Positions 46,115 through 54,657 of a DNA stretch of 64,000 bases are shown here, in pieces. The position numbers and the translations under genes are program-made. The stretch comes from Nocardia cyriacigeorgica (GTDB lineage Bacteria > Actinomycetota > Actinomycetes > Mycobacteriales > Mycobacteriaceae), in contig NZ_JARWNX010000039.1 in assembly GCF_029868385.1 (NCBI RefSeq), positions 62,001 through 126,000 on the forward strand, given 5' to 3'. Numbering within the stretch: the stretch's first letter is position 1; each line of letters starts with the position of its first letter. The notes under the pieces were generated by a model that saw nothing but the letters and a program-made list of their open reading frames with translations, was not told where the DNA came from and searched no databases.

Positions 46115-47737
46115 CTACCGCACCGAATCCGATTCGCCGTCCCCATTCTTCCGCCAGCCGAGCAGTACCGACTCCCCATCCTGCACACCCCAGGGCAGGA
46201 AGATGGCGACGACCACCGCGCAGACCACCACCGCGCCCGTGGCGACCAGCGACGCCGCATGCGAACCTTCGAGGCAGGCCGCCTTCATCGCGGTGATGAT
46301 GTTCTCGCGCTGGGATTCGAAGAAGGGTGTGAGTTCGCGCTTACGCATCTCCAGCACACTCAGCGGTGTCGCCTTGGCGAAATCCTTCTCATTGTTCGAC
46401 ATCAAGCTCTCGGGGACCCGATCGATGAGCGGGGCCACCTTGGTGGTGTAGTAGGACGCCACGATCGAGCCGAGTACCGCGACGCCGAGCGTGCCGCCGA
46501 ATTCGCGGGTGGTGTCGTTGACCGCCGATCCGGCGCCCGCCTCGTTCAACGGCAGCGATGACATGATCGATTCGGTGGCCGGGCCCTGCACGATGGCGAG
46601 GCCGAGTGCCATCGACACCATCGACGGCAGCACCTCGGTGAGATATCCGCTGTCCACGGTCACCTGTCCGCCCAGATACAGGCCGAGCCCGGTGAGCAGC
46701 AGACCGAACACGATGACGGGCGTCGTGCCGAGCCGCTGGGCCAGCAGTGTCGCCATCGGTGCGCCGACGGCCACCGAGAACGCGAATGGCAATGAGGCGA
46801 TGCCGAATTCGAGTGGCGAGTATTCGCGCACGCCCTGGAAATACTGGGTGATCAGGAACAGGAAACCGAACATCGAGAAGTAGCCGACCGCGATCGCCAA
46901 GGCGGGCAGCGAGAAACGGCGGTTGCGGAACAGACGCATATCGAGAATCGGTGTGCGGGTACGCAATTCCCAGGCGATGAACGCGGCGAGCAGCAATAGC
47001 CCGGCGGCGCCCGCGACGAGGGTGGTGGCCGACAGCCAGCCGTAGCGCGGCGCTTCGATGATCGCCCAGACCAGCACGGTGATACCGGCGATGGACAGCG
47101 CGATGCCGAGCAGATCGAGCCTGCCGACCTCGGACGACCGGGACTCGGGCACCCACAGCAGCGTCGCCAGCAGCGCGACCACGGCCACCGGCACATTGAT
47201 CCAGAAGACGGAGTGCCAGGAGAAGTGTTCGAGCAGCCAACCGCCGGAAATCGGGCCGATCGCGATGGCGAAGCCGGCCATCGCGGTCCATGCGGCAATG
47301 GCCAGCGCCCGTTCCTTTCGGTCGGTGAAGATATTGGTGACCAGCGCCAACGTCGCTGGGAAGACCGCGGCGGCGAATACGCCCATGGCCGCTCGGGCGG
47401 CGATGACGCCGTCGAGCGAGGTGGACAGGGCACCGACCACCGACATGGCGCCCACACCGACCAGGCCGATCATCATCATCCGGCGCCTGCCATAGCGATC
47501 ACCGAGATTGCCGAACGCCAGCAGCAGGCCGGCGAAGGTGAGGGTGTAGGCGTCGACGACCCATTGCAGGCCACTGACGCCGGTGGACAATTCGACACCG
47601 ATGGACGGCAGCGCGACGTTGACGATGGTGTTGTCGAGTACGACCAGCAGTTCTGCCAGGCAGATCACCGCGAGCGCGAGGAATCGGTGCGCGCGTCGTT
47701 CCAGCAGCACCGGTGGATCGACTGTGAAGGTTGTCAT
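46115..47737 (-). CDS. MFS drug exporter, DHA2 (EmrB/QacA) family
   Basis: A 540-residue transporter with 14 predicted membrane helices. DHA2 motifs are clear: LVVLDNTIVNVALPSIG in helix 1, NLGDRYGRRRMMMIG in the first loop and GPISGGWLLEHFSWHSVFWI in helix 5. It likely exports cationic or hydrophobic drugs using the proton gradient. A perfect palindrome AGTAACAGTTACT lies 14 bp upstream of the ATG and is probably its operator, but no regulator gene is adjacent. The gene sits in the variable zone between rplA and rplJ. Confidence 0.93.
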   Translation of the reverse strand: MTTFTVDPPVLLERRAHRFLALAVICLAELLVVLDNTIVNVALPSIGVELSTGVSGLQWVVDAYTLTFAGLLLAFGNLGDRYGRRRMMMIGLVGVGAMSVVGALSTSLDGVIAARAAMGVFAAAVFPATLALVTNIFTDRKERALAIAAWTAMAGFAIAIGPISGGWLLEHFSWHSVFWINVPVAVVALLATLLWVPESRSSEVGRLDLLGIALSIAGITVLVWAIIEAPRYGWLSATTLVAGAAGLLLLAAFIAWELRTRTPILDMRLFRNRRFSLPALAIAVGYFSMFGFLFLITQYFQGVREYSPLEFGIASLPFAFSVAVGAPMATLLAQRLGTTPVIVFGLLLTGLGLYLGGQVTVDSGYLTEVLPSMVSMALGLAIVQGPATESIMSSLPLNEAGAGSAVNDTTREFGGTLGVAVLGSIVASYYTTKVAPLIDRVPESLMSNNEKDFAKATPLSVLEMRKRELTPFFESQRENIITAMKAACLEGSHAASLVATGAVVVCAVVVAIFLPWGVQDGESVLLGWRKNGDGESDSVR

Positions 47738-47751
47738 GCCAGCAGCTAATC

Positions 47752-47764
47752 AGTAACAGTTACT
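47752..47764. promoter_or_regulatory. Operator palindrome AGTAACAGTTACT
   Basis: A perfect 13-bp palindrome, 14 bp before the exporter ATG (47737, minus strand), plus an extra half-site GTAAC at 47769-47773. The GTAAC-type sequence in an AT-rich promoter is typical of TetR-family operators of efflux genes; the regulator is not in the neighbourhood. Confidence 0.65.
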
Positions 47765-48260
47765 TTGAGTAACACCTAATGGGAGCGATCTCGCTCACTG
47801 CTGGACATTATTGTGATGTGTGCCACTTTGTTCGGCCGAAGCTGCTGGGCGGATGTGGACCGCGTGCCGTGTCGGGCCGGGTGCGTTCACATCCGAGTGT
47901 AGCCGCACCACCACGACCGGCGCCGCATCCGTCCTCTAGCGCATCGACACGGCAACCATGCGCGAGCATGCACCGATTCAATCTGATCACCACGTCGGCG
48001 CTCGCGGTGACCCTCCTGCGGGCGTAGCTGCGGCCTGGTGGCCGGCCGGGCGATGCGACCGGAATTCGGCCGGTGTGTACCAATCGGGTAGTCGCCGCAT
48101 CGCCTTGCGGGTCCGCGCGGAGTCACGAATAATACTTCCATTCAATAACTTTCACCGGCGTCGGCTCTACATGCGGGGGCTGGCTCCGACGGACCGGCCA
48201 TGATCCGAGCGGTGCGCAGGCGACTGCGGCGCGCGCCGTCCGTGCAGACCAGGGGGGTAG
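47765..48260. other. Non-coding stretch upstream of the helicase gene
   Basis: About 500 bp without a convincing gene. Base composition is less GC-rich than usual, especially 48120-48160. TAATAC (48130-48135) with TTGCGG 19 bp upstream is a weak promoter candidate for the helicase gene, leaving a ~120-nt leader. Short frames here show no family likeness; decayed gene remains are possible. Confidence 0.4.
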
Positions 48261-51032
48261 ATGCTCGATCCGCGGGTTATCGCGGTTGTCATCCGGAACA
48301 AGGACAACCCGGGCCACGAGGACAAGACCCTGGATATCGCCGAATTCGATCCTCGGCCCGAGCGGGTCTTCGTGCGGTTCGGCGGCGTCAAGAAGTACCC
48401 CTTCGGGTGGGACCGAGTAACTGTTCTGCGCGAGCCCCAACAGATTTCGATGCGACCACACGAAGTACTTCTCATCGACGGCTCTCCCGCCGACGCGCGC
48501 CAGGCGTATCTTTTCACCGGCCCGCCGCACATCGGGTCGTGGTGGCATGTGCTGGACCGTGCGGGCGCATGGACCGCCTGCGGCGCAGCCCGGGCCCAGG
48601 TAATGCGGAACGCTGCCGGTGCCGCCAGCGCCAAAAATGTTCTGGCCTATTGGCGCGATGTTGCAGGGCGGTTGACCGGCGACTCCGGCACCCTCCTGCG
48701 AAACCATCGGGGGCTGAGCTTCGTTCATCCGGACAGCGCACTCGCTAGGATTCTCGAACGAGGCCCGATCGAGCTCCGGCCGGGTGACGAGATTCCCTTG
48801 CCGGTGTACCCGTTCCGCACCAATATCAGCCAGAGCCAGGCGGTCATGAAGGCTTTGCAGTATCGGCTCTCGGTGATCGATGGCCCACCGGGCACCGGTA
48901 AGACACAGACGATCCTGAACATCATCGCCTCGGTGATCTGCCGACCGGGGGCGACCGTCGGAGTGGTCTCGTTCACCAACTCCGCCGTCGACAACGTATT
49001 CGAGAAGCTGACCGGAGAACGCTTCGGGATGGTAGCGGCGAACCTGGGCAATGCCGACAAACGGCGAGAGTTCTTCGAGGGCCAGGTCGCCCGTAACGCG
49101 GCCGTCGACGCCATGCTGCGCACCGGCACCGAACGTGACGAGCAGGCGGCGGAGAGCCTGCGCACCATGACCGAGCAGCTGACCGTGCTCCTCGAACTGG
49201 AGCGCGACCGCGCCGAGCTGCGAAATCAACTGCACGCATACCGATTGGAACAGCGGCACTTCCAGGCGTTCTTCGACCGTCACGAGTTGCCGGGCGCAGA
49301 TAAGCTACCGCTCTTGCGCCGCTACAGCGCGAACAAGCTGCTCGATTTCATCGCAGACACCGATCCCGACTGGATCCGCGACCGCGGCTGGGGACGGCTG
49401 GCCGCCGCCATGAACCGGTACGTCAAATACTGGGCGCTGCGCAAGGTCGATGCCGATGACGTCGAAATCATCCTGGAAATTCAACGCCTGTACTACGACA
49501 AGAAGATCGCCGAGCTAGAGCGCCGGGTCGACAGTCTCACCAGAGCCCTCGACGGCCGGGATTTCGACAGCCTGCGCACCAACCATACGAAACTGTCCCG
49601 AGATCTGCTCGCCGCGGCATTACGCACCCGATACCGGTCGCTCACCCGGGTTGTTCATACGTCCCGGTATCGGCACAACTTCAGGCAGTTCAGCCAGGAC
49701 TATCCACTGATCCTGAGCACCTGCCATTCGCTACCGAACAGCATCGGCCCCTCGACGCTGCTCGACTATCTGATCGTCGACGAAGCCTCACAGGTGGACC
49801 TGGTGACCGTTGCCCCGGCGCTGGCCCGCGCGAGGAATCTCGTCGTCGTCGGCGATTTGAATCAGCTGGCGCCGGTCGACAACAAACCGGCCGGTGTACC
49901 GCCCGCACCCGATCCGGTCTTCGAATACACCCACAGCGTTCTCGCCACGGTCATCGACCGGTACGGCGACGAGGTGCCCCGGACCATGCTGCGCGAACAC
50001 TATCGGTGCGCTCCAGACATCATCGAGTTCTGCAACCGGAAGTTCTACGCCGACGAGCTGATTCCCTATACGAAACCGGCACCCGGCATCACTCCGATGG
50101 CAGTGGTGCGCACCAGCCCCGGTAATCACATGCGGCAGCGCTACAACGATCCCTCGTCGAATGGCCGGAGCAACCAGCGCGAGATCGATGTCATTCTGCA
50201 CGAAGCTCTCCCGTGGATTGCCGCGGATATCCCGCCCCACAAGATCGGGGTAACCACTCCTTTTCGCCGTCAGGCCGACAAAGCCGCCGACGCGCTGATC
50301 CAGGACATCGAATCCGACACCGTCCACAAGTACCAGGGCCGGGAGAAGGACGCGGTCGTCATGTCCACGGTGCTCGACGATCGGGCCGGTGACGAGGTCG
50401 TGAAGTTCGCCGATGATCCACGGTTGATCAATGTGGCCGTTTCCCGGGCAATGCGCTCGTTCATCCTGGTCACGCATCCGTCGGAGCTGCCGAAGAGCCG
50501 GCATATCCGCGATCTGATCGGCTATATACGACACCGGGATCCGGATAACGCAGTCGTCGACAGCGACGTGGTGTCGATCTTCGACCTGCTGTATAGCGAC
50601 TACAACGAGCGTCGGCGCAGGAACCCCCAAATCACATGGGGCCGCACGGGTGTGCCCTCCGAAGATATCGCTCTTGCGTTGCTCGAGGAGATCCTTGGCG
50701 CGCCGCAGTACCAGCACCTGAGCATGGAGCGGCAGGTACTGCTGGCGAATGTCTTCCGCCGAGATCTAAACGGGCTCGATCCGCGGCAGCGCGAATTCAT
50801 CCGCAACAGAGCATCATTCGACTTCGTCCTGTTCAATCGAATCACCAATGCCACCTTGGTGGCCATCGAAGTGGATGGCTTCCGCACGCATGAGGCCGAC
50901 CCGGTACAGCTCGCCCGCGACGCAGTAAAGGACGAGATCTGCCATCACTACGGCTTCCCGCTGCTGCGCCTGTCGACGACCGGGAGCAACGAAGCCGGCC
51001 GGGTCTGTCACTTCCTGGACCGGCACTGCTGA
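48261..51032 (+). CDS. UPF1-like SF1 helicase fused to a PD-(D/E)XK-type nuclease domain
   Basis: A 923-residue protein. Residues 1-190 form a novel-looking N-terminal region. The SF1 core follows: Walker A IDGPPGTGKTQT near 206-217, motif II LIVDEASQVDL near 503, motif III VVVGDLNQLAPV near 527, motif V TVHKYQGREKDAVVMS near 686 and motif VI NVAVSRAMRSFILVTH near 724. Residues ~290-470 are a helical insertion between motifs Ia and II. The C-terminus (DFVLFNRITNATLVAIEVDG near 853, then DAVKDE) resembles the DUF2726/restriction-endonuclease fold. Helicase-nuclease fusions of this kind are often phage-defence or DNA-repair proteins. It is alone with a small downstream gene in DNA of lower GC between rplA and rplJ. 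Confidence 0.85.
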   Translation: MLDPRVIAVVIRNKDNPGHEDKTLDIAEFDPRPERVFVRFGGVKKYPFGWDRVTVLREPQQISMRPHEVLLIDGSPADARQAYLFTGPPHIGSWWHVLDRAGAWTACGAARAQVMRNAAGAASAKNVLAYWRDVAGRLTGDSGTLLRNHRGLSFVHPDSALARILERGPIELRPGDEIPLPVYPFRTNISQSQAVMKALQYRLSVIDGPPGTGKTQTILNIIASVICRPGATVGVVSFTNSAVDNVFEKLTGERFGMVAANLGNADKRREFFEGQVARNAAVDAMLRTGTERDEQAAESLRTMTEQLTVLLELERDRAELRNQLHAYRLEQRHFQAFFDRHELPGADKLPLLRRYSANKLLDFIADTDPDWIRDRGWGRLAAAMNRYVKYWALRKVDADDVEIILEIQRLYYDKKIAELERRVDSLTRALDGRDFDSLRTNHTKLSRDLLAAALRTRYRSLTRVVHTSRYRHNFRQFSQDYPLILSTCHSLPNSIGPSTLLDYLIVDEASQVDLVTVAPALARARNLVVVGDLNQLAPVDNKPAGVPPAPDPVFEYTHSVLATVIDRYGDEVPRTMLREHYRCAPDIIEFCNRKFYADELIPYTKPAPGITPMAVVRTSPGNHMRQRYNDPSSNGRSNQREIDVILHEALPWIAADIPPHKIGVTTPFRRQADKAADALIQDIESDTVHKYQGREKDAVVMSTVLDDRAGDEVVKFADDPRLINVAVSRAMRSFILVTHPSELPKSRHIRDLIGYIRHRDPDNAVVDSDVVSIFDLLYSDYNERRRRNPQITWGRTGVPSEDIALALLEEILGAPQYQHLSMERQVLLANVFRRDLNGLDPRQREFIRNRASFDFVLFNRITNATLVAIEVDGFRTHEADPVQLARDAVKDEICHHYGFPLLRLSTTGSNEAGRVCHFLDRHC

Positions 51033-51218
51033 ATGGAGGTGATGACCGGGTTCCGACGGACGTCTGTGTGCACCGGTGCCGCGCGCGCAAAAAGGAATCG
51101 GCCCGTCCCACCGGGTTCGGACCAGGAGCTGCGTGGACTGGTGTGCCCATGATGTCAGGGTGTGATAGCTCGGAGCTTTCCGTCGGGGAGAGCGGCGACG
51201 TGCACGAGAGGGATACGC

Positions 51219-51794
51219 ATGGTGACGGTTACCGTCACACCGATTGGGCAGGACTGGCTGGTCGCCTTCAGTGCGTACAACCGAAGCCTCCTCGAGATAC
51301 TCAAATCGAATGTTCCACATAGCAATCGCAAATTTGATCCGGAAAAGCGTGAATGGCGCGTCTCCGCCGATGTCGCGGATCTCTGCGCAAAATTCGAACA
51401 GGCCGGAGCGAAGGTTTGTGTGGTAGGTGCAGGACGCGCCGCCGGGGCGGATGGGCCGACCAAGGCAACGGCTGCGGAGTCCGGCGATGCCGAGGGCTGG
51501 CGGCAACAGTATGAAGCACTGGATCTCGCAGCCAAGAGCCTGCTGGCGGAGAACCTGCGACTACGGGAGGACCTGGACGAGTTGCAGCGGGAAAACGAGC
51601 AAATGAAAGCACGGCTGACTGATAAGGACGACCCTGCGCCGGTATCCGGCAGTTGGGCCGAACAGTTGTTCCGCGCGGTCGGACGGGAGCGCCGGGACAA
51701 AGTCCATCGTGCCCTGACGAAGGTCCCCCATCCCGACCTTCAGGGTGGCAGCAAGGTGTTGATGCAGCAGTTGAACGACGCCCGGAATAGTTAG
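51219..51794 (+). CDS. Coiled-coil protein with C-terminal HPD (J-like) motif
   Basis: A 191-residue protein of unknown function. The N-terminal ~70 residues (GQDWLVAFSAYNRSLLEILK; FDPEKREWRVSAD) loosely resemble DNA-annealing HARP-like modules. A coiled coil follows (ENLRLREDLDELQRENEQM). The C-terminus reads FRAVGRERRDKVHRALTKVP-HPD-LQGGSKVLMQQLNDA, the end of a J-like domain with HPD at 171-173. ATG 51219 has GAGAGGG upstream; a longer frame from 51162 is less likely. It lies 186 bp after the helicase-nuclease gene on the same strand in AT-richer DNA, so the two may form one system. All domain calls here are by eye. Confidence 0.65.
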   Translation: MVTVTVTPIGQDWLVAFSAYNRSLLEILKSNVPHSNRKFDPEKREWRVSADVADLCAKFEQAGAKVCVVGAGRAAGADGPTKATAAESGDAEGWRQQYEALDLAAKSLLAENLRLREDLDELQRENEQMKARLTDKDDPAPVSGSWAEQLFRAVGRERRDKVHRALTKVPHPDLQGGSKVLMQQLNDARNS

Positions 51795-51935
51795 CGCGGG
51801 TCGGGCGAACGCGGGAGCGGCTGCATCCTCGGTGTGGACCGGCCATGGCAAGGTGCCCGCTGCGGTCTGCGAAAGGACTCAGCCGACGCCGTGGCCCTCG
51901 AAACTGGTGGGGACGCGGGGCAAGGGCACCCCGTT

Positions 51936-51964
51936 TTGCCAGATGGTGGACCTACCGGTACGCT
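51936..51964 (+). promoter_or_regulatory. rplJL promoter
   Basis: TTGCCA (51936-51941) and TACGCT (51959-51964) are separated by 17 bp. This places the transcript start about 260 nt before rplJ, just ahead of the L10 leader. Confidence 0.6.
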
Positions 51965-52004
51965 GAAGCGAAGTTATCGACGTGTTCGATCACTACCCAA
52001 TCCG

Positions 52005-52170
52005 TTCTACCGAAGACCGTTGGTCGCCGATCCCGTATGGGTTCGGTCGAAGGTCCGGCAATAGCTGGCGGCCCACGCAGGGAGAGCCGAGGCTGGGAGT
52101 CGATCAAGGGTTCATGCCCGGATCGGTTCATCCAATTGCGCCCCGGAACGCTCTGCGTCCGGGGCGTTTG
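52005..52170 (+). ncRNA. Ribosomal protein L10 leader
   Basis: The untranslated leader of rplJ contains the conserved pieces of the L10 leader: CGAAGACCGTTGGTC around 52011-52025, GGTCCGGCA and GGCGGCCCACGCAGG around 52051-52081, then GGCTGGGAGT. It ends in a terminator-like hairpin (52139-52166). By analogy with the family, excess L10-L7/L12 complex binds this RNA and reduces rplJL expression. Exact ends need a covariance search. Confidence 0.75.
52139..52170 (+). terminator. Attenuator-like hairpin in the rplJ leader
   Basis: CGCCCCGGA (52139-52147) pairs with TCCGGGGCG (52158-52166), 10-nt loop, followed by TTTG. It lies 62 bp before the rplJ start and inside the transcript, so it probably acts as an attenuator rather than a gene end. 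Confidence 0.65.
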
Positions 52171-52231
52171 TCGTATCGCCACCCCTGGTCGGTAGTTCGG
52201 GTCCGAACCGACATCAGAGAGGAGGCGAAGT

Positions 52232-52759
52232 ATGGCAAAACCCGAGAAGGTCACCGCGGTCGCGGAGATCGCTGAGCAGTTCAAGAGCTCGACGGCCACC
52301 GTTGTCACGGAATACCGTGGCCTGTCCGTCGGTGCCCTCACCGAACTGCGTCGTGCGCTCGGTGCCGACGCCACGTACTCCGTCGCCAAGAACACCCTGG
52401 TCAAGCGTGCCGCGGAAGAGGCGGGCGTCGAGGGCCTGGACGAGCTGTTCGTGGGACCGACCGCTATCGCCTTCATCACGGGCGAGCCGGTCAACGCGGC
52501 GAAGGCGCTCAAGACCTTCGCCAAGGACCACAAGTCGCTCGTCATCAAGGGCGGCTACATGGACGGCAATGCGCTGTCCGTGTCCGAGGTCGAGAAGATC
52601 GCCGACCTGGAAACCCGCGAGGTGCTGCTGGCCAAGCTGGCCGGTGCGCTCAAGGGCAACCTGGCCAAGGCCGCGGGCCTGTTCAACGCTCCTGCTTCGC
52701 AGGTGGCCCGCCTGGCCGCCGCGCTCGAAGACAAGAAGCGGGCCGAAGGCGCCGAATAA
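52232..52759 (+). CDS. rplJ: Ribosomal protein uL10
   Basis: A 175-residue L10, base of the ribosomal stalk, that binds L7/L12 dimers. It begins [20 protein letters not shown]; the conserved YRGLSV and [10 protein letters not shown] segments are present. GAGAGGAGG precedes the ATG. Controlled by the L10 leader upstream; rplL follows 72 bp downstream. Confidence 0.98.
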   Translation: MAKPEKVTAVAEIAEQFKSSTATVVTEYRGLSVGALTELRRALGADATYSVAKNTLVKRAAEEAGVEGLDELFVGPTAIAFITGEPVNAAKALKTFAKDHKSLVIKGGYMDGNALSVSEVEKIADLETREVLLAKLAGALKGNLAKAAGLFNAPASQVARLAAALEDKKRAEGAE

Positions 52760-52831
52760 GCGCCACCCATCACCGGGTGAATCGCTTGCGGCTCGCCCAC
52801 ACCAGACATCACCTACCGAAAGGAAACAACA

Positions 52832-53212
52832 ATGGCCAACGTTGACGAACTGCTCGAGACCTTCGGCAACATGACCCTGCTCGAGCTGTCGGACTTCGTC
52901 AAGAAGTTCGAGGAGAAGTTCGAGGTCACCGCTGCTGCTCCGGTCGCCGTCGCCGCTGTCGGTGGCGCTGCCGCTCCGGCCGAGGCCGCCGAGGAGCAGG
53001 ACGAGTTCGACGTCATCCTCGAGGGCGCGGGCGACAAGAAGATCCAGGTCATCAAGGTGGTCCGCGAGATCGTCTCCGGCCTGGGCCTGAAGGAAGCCAA
53101 GGACCTCGTCGAGGGCGCCCCGAAGCCGATCCTGGAGAAGGTCGCCAAGGACGCCGCCGACGCCGCCAAGGAGAAGCTGGAAGCGGCCGGCGCCTCGGTC
53201 TCGGTCAAGTAA
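52832..53212 (+). CDS. rplL: Ribosomal protein bL12 (L7/L12)
   Basis: A 126-residue L7/L12: N-terminal dimerisation helix ([20 protein letters not shown]), Ala-rich hinge, and C-terminal factor-binding domain ([29 protein letters not shown]). GAAAGGAAAC is the ribosome site. A strong intrinsic terminator follows. Confidence 0.98.
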   Translation: MANVDELLETFGNMTLLELSDFVKKFEEKFEVTAAAPVAVAAVGGAAAPAEAAEEQDEFDVILEGAGDKKIQVIKVVREIVSGLGLKEAKDLVEGAPKPILEKVAKDAADAAKEKLEAAGASVSVK

Positions 53213-53231
53213 TTTCCGAGCGAAACGCCGT

Positions 53232-53270
53232 AACGGGCGGTCCCTTTTACAGGGGCCGCCCGTTCGTTTT
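53232..53270 (+). terminator. Intrinsic terminator after rplL
   Basis: AACGGGCGG-t-CCCT (53232-53245) pairs with AGGG-g-CCGCCCGTT (53251-53264) around TTTAC, followed by CGTTTTC. Ends the rplJL unit. Confidence 0.88.
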
Positions 53271-53457
53271 CCCGGCGATAAGTCGGGGGTCGTGCGAATA
53301 ATGCGACCACTCGATAGTTACTCTTCGGTCAGGTTGGGCTGTGCGACGAGTTGCCCATGCGATAGAGTGACCGCACCCACTGTGACGTGACACACCGCGA
53401 TGTCGAGCAGACGCGGTTCGCCGGTGGGGCGGCTCGCTGAGAAATGTGGAGGTTGGC

Positions 53458-54531
53458 GTGGGCGTCGAGGTCAGGACCGAAGGCATTACCAAGTCCTTTG
53501 GTTCCCAGCGGATTTGGCAGGACGTTTCGATCACCCTGCCGTCCGGGGAGGTCAGTGCGCTGCTCGGCCCCTCCGGTACCGGTAAGTCGGTCTTCCTGAA
53601 ATCGCTGATCGGCCTGCTGCGCCCCGAGCGCGGCTCGATCTACATCGACGGCACAGACATCACCACCTGCTCCAACAAGGAGCTCTACGAGATCCGCAAG
53701 CTGTTCGGCGTCCTGTTCCAGGACGGCGCGCTGTTCGGCTCCATGCATCTGTTCGACAATGTCGCCTTCCCGTTGCGTGAGCACACGAAGAAGTCGGAGT
53801 CGGAGATCAAGAAGATCGTCATGGAGAAGATGGAGATGGTCGGTCTCCTCGGCGCGGAGTTCAAACTCCCCGGCGAAATCTCCGGCGGTATGCGCAAACG
53901 TGCGGGTCTGGCCCGTGCCCTGGTGCTCGATCCGCAGATCATCCTCGTCGACGAGCCGGACTCCGGTCTCGACCCGGTCCGCACCACCTACCTGAGCCAG
54001 CTGCTCATCGACATCAACGCCCAGATCGACGCCACGATCCTCATCGTGACCCACAACATCAACCTGGCCCGCACCGTGCCCGACAACATCGGCATGCTGT
54101 TCCGCCGTCAGCTGGTGATGTTCGGCCCGCGCGAAGTGCTGCTCACTTCCGATGAGCCGGTGGTCAAGCAGTTCCTCAACGGCCGCATGATCGGCCCGAT
54201 CGGTATGTCCGAGGAGAAGGACGAGGCGCAGATGGCCCGCGAGCAGGCCATGGTCGATGCCGGGCACCATCACGGTGGCGCCGAGGAGATCGAGGGCATC
54301 ATCCCGCAGATGAAGGCCCAGCCCGGTATGCCGGTCCGTCAGGCGGTGCACCGCCGCAAGCAGCGGGTGCGCGAGATCATGCACACCCTGCCGCATGCGG
54401 CACAGGTCGCCATCCAGCAGTCGCTGGAGGAGAACGACGACACCCAGGTGATGTCGTACAACACCGCCGAACTCGCCCAGGGCGGCCCCTACGACGCCAC
54501 GGTGCCGCACCACCAGACCCCCAACGTATAA
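53458..54531 (+). CDS. mceG: Mce-transporter ATPase MceG (Mkl)
   Basis: A 357-residue MlaF-like ABC ATPase: Walker A GPSGTGKS (residues 37-44), signature ISGGMRKRAGLAR, Walker B IILVDEPDSGLDP, and a ~100-residue C-terminal extension typical of actinobacterial Mkl/MceG. It energises Mce lipid-import systems and can serve several mce operons. I chose GTG 53458 because GGAGG lies 5 bp upstream; GTG 53446 is an in-frame alternative. As in mycobacteria it follows rplL, but here an entire mce operon follows it after an 18-bp-stem terminator. Confidence 0.93.
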   Translation: MGVEVRTEGITKSFGSQRIWQDVSITLPSGEVSALLGPSGTGKSVFLKSLIGLLRPERGSIYIDGTDITTCSNKELYEIRKLFGVLFQDGALFGSMHLFDNVAFPLREHTKKSESEIKKIVMEKMEMVGLLGAEFKLPGEISGGMRKRAGLARALVLDPQIILVDEPDSGLDPVRTTYLSQLLIDINAQIDATILIVTHNINLARTVPDNIGMLFRRQLVMFGPREVLLTSDEPVVKQFLNGRMIGPIGMSEEKDEAQMAREQAMVDAGHHHGGAEEIEGIIPQMKAQPGMPVRQAVHRRKQRVREIMHTLPHAAQVAIQQSLEENDDTQVMSYNTAELAQGGPYDATVPHHQTPNV

Positions 54532-54542
54532 CGGTACGTTCT

Positions 54543-54580
54543 CGCGAATGCCGCGCCGGATCTCCGGCGCGGCATTCGCG
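54543..54580 (+). terminator. 18-bp-stem terminator after mceG
   Basis: CGCGAATGCCGCGCCGGA (54543-54560) pairs perfectly with 54563-54580 around a 2-nt centre and is followed by TTTCGG. It separates mceG from the yrbE-mce operon. Confidence 0.85.
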
Positions 54581-54657
54581 TTTCGGCGCGGACAACCCGG
54601 CGACACGGCTGTTATGCGCAGCCGTCCACAGGTGTAACGCAGGTAACATCGGCGATC

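Noticed and set aside
45621..46260. Minus-strand frames opposite the hypothetical protein after rplA
   Set aside because: Extreme Arg/Gly/Ser composition and no ribosome site. The plus-strand reading is slightly better supported but still uncertain.
48123..49283. 386-codon minus-strand frame over the helicase N-terminus
   Set aside because: Antisense to a protein with intact helicase motifs; no family likeness and no ribosome site.
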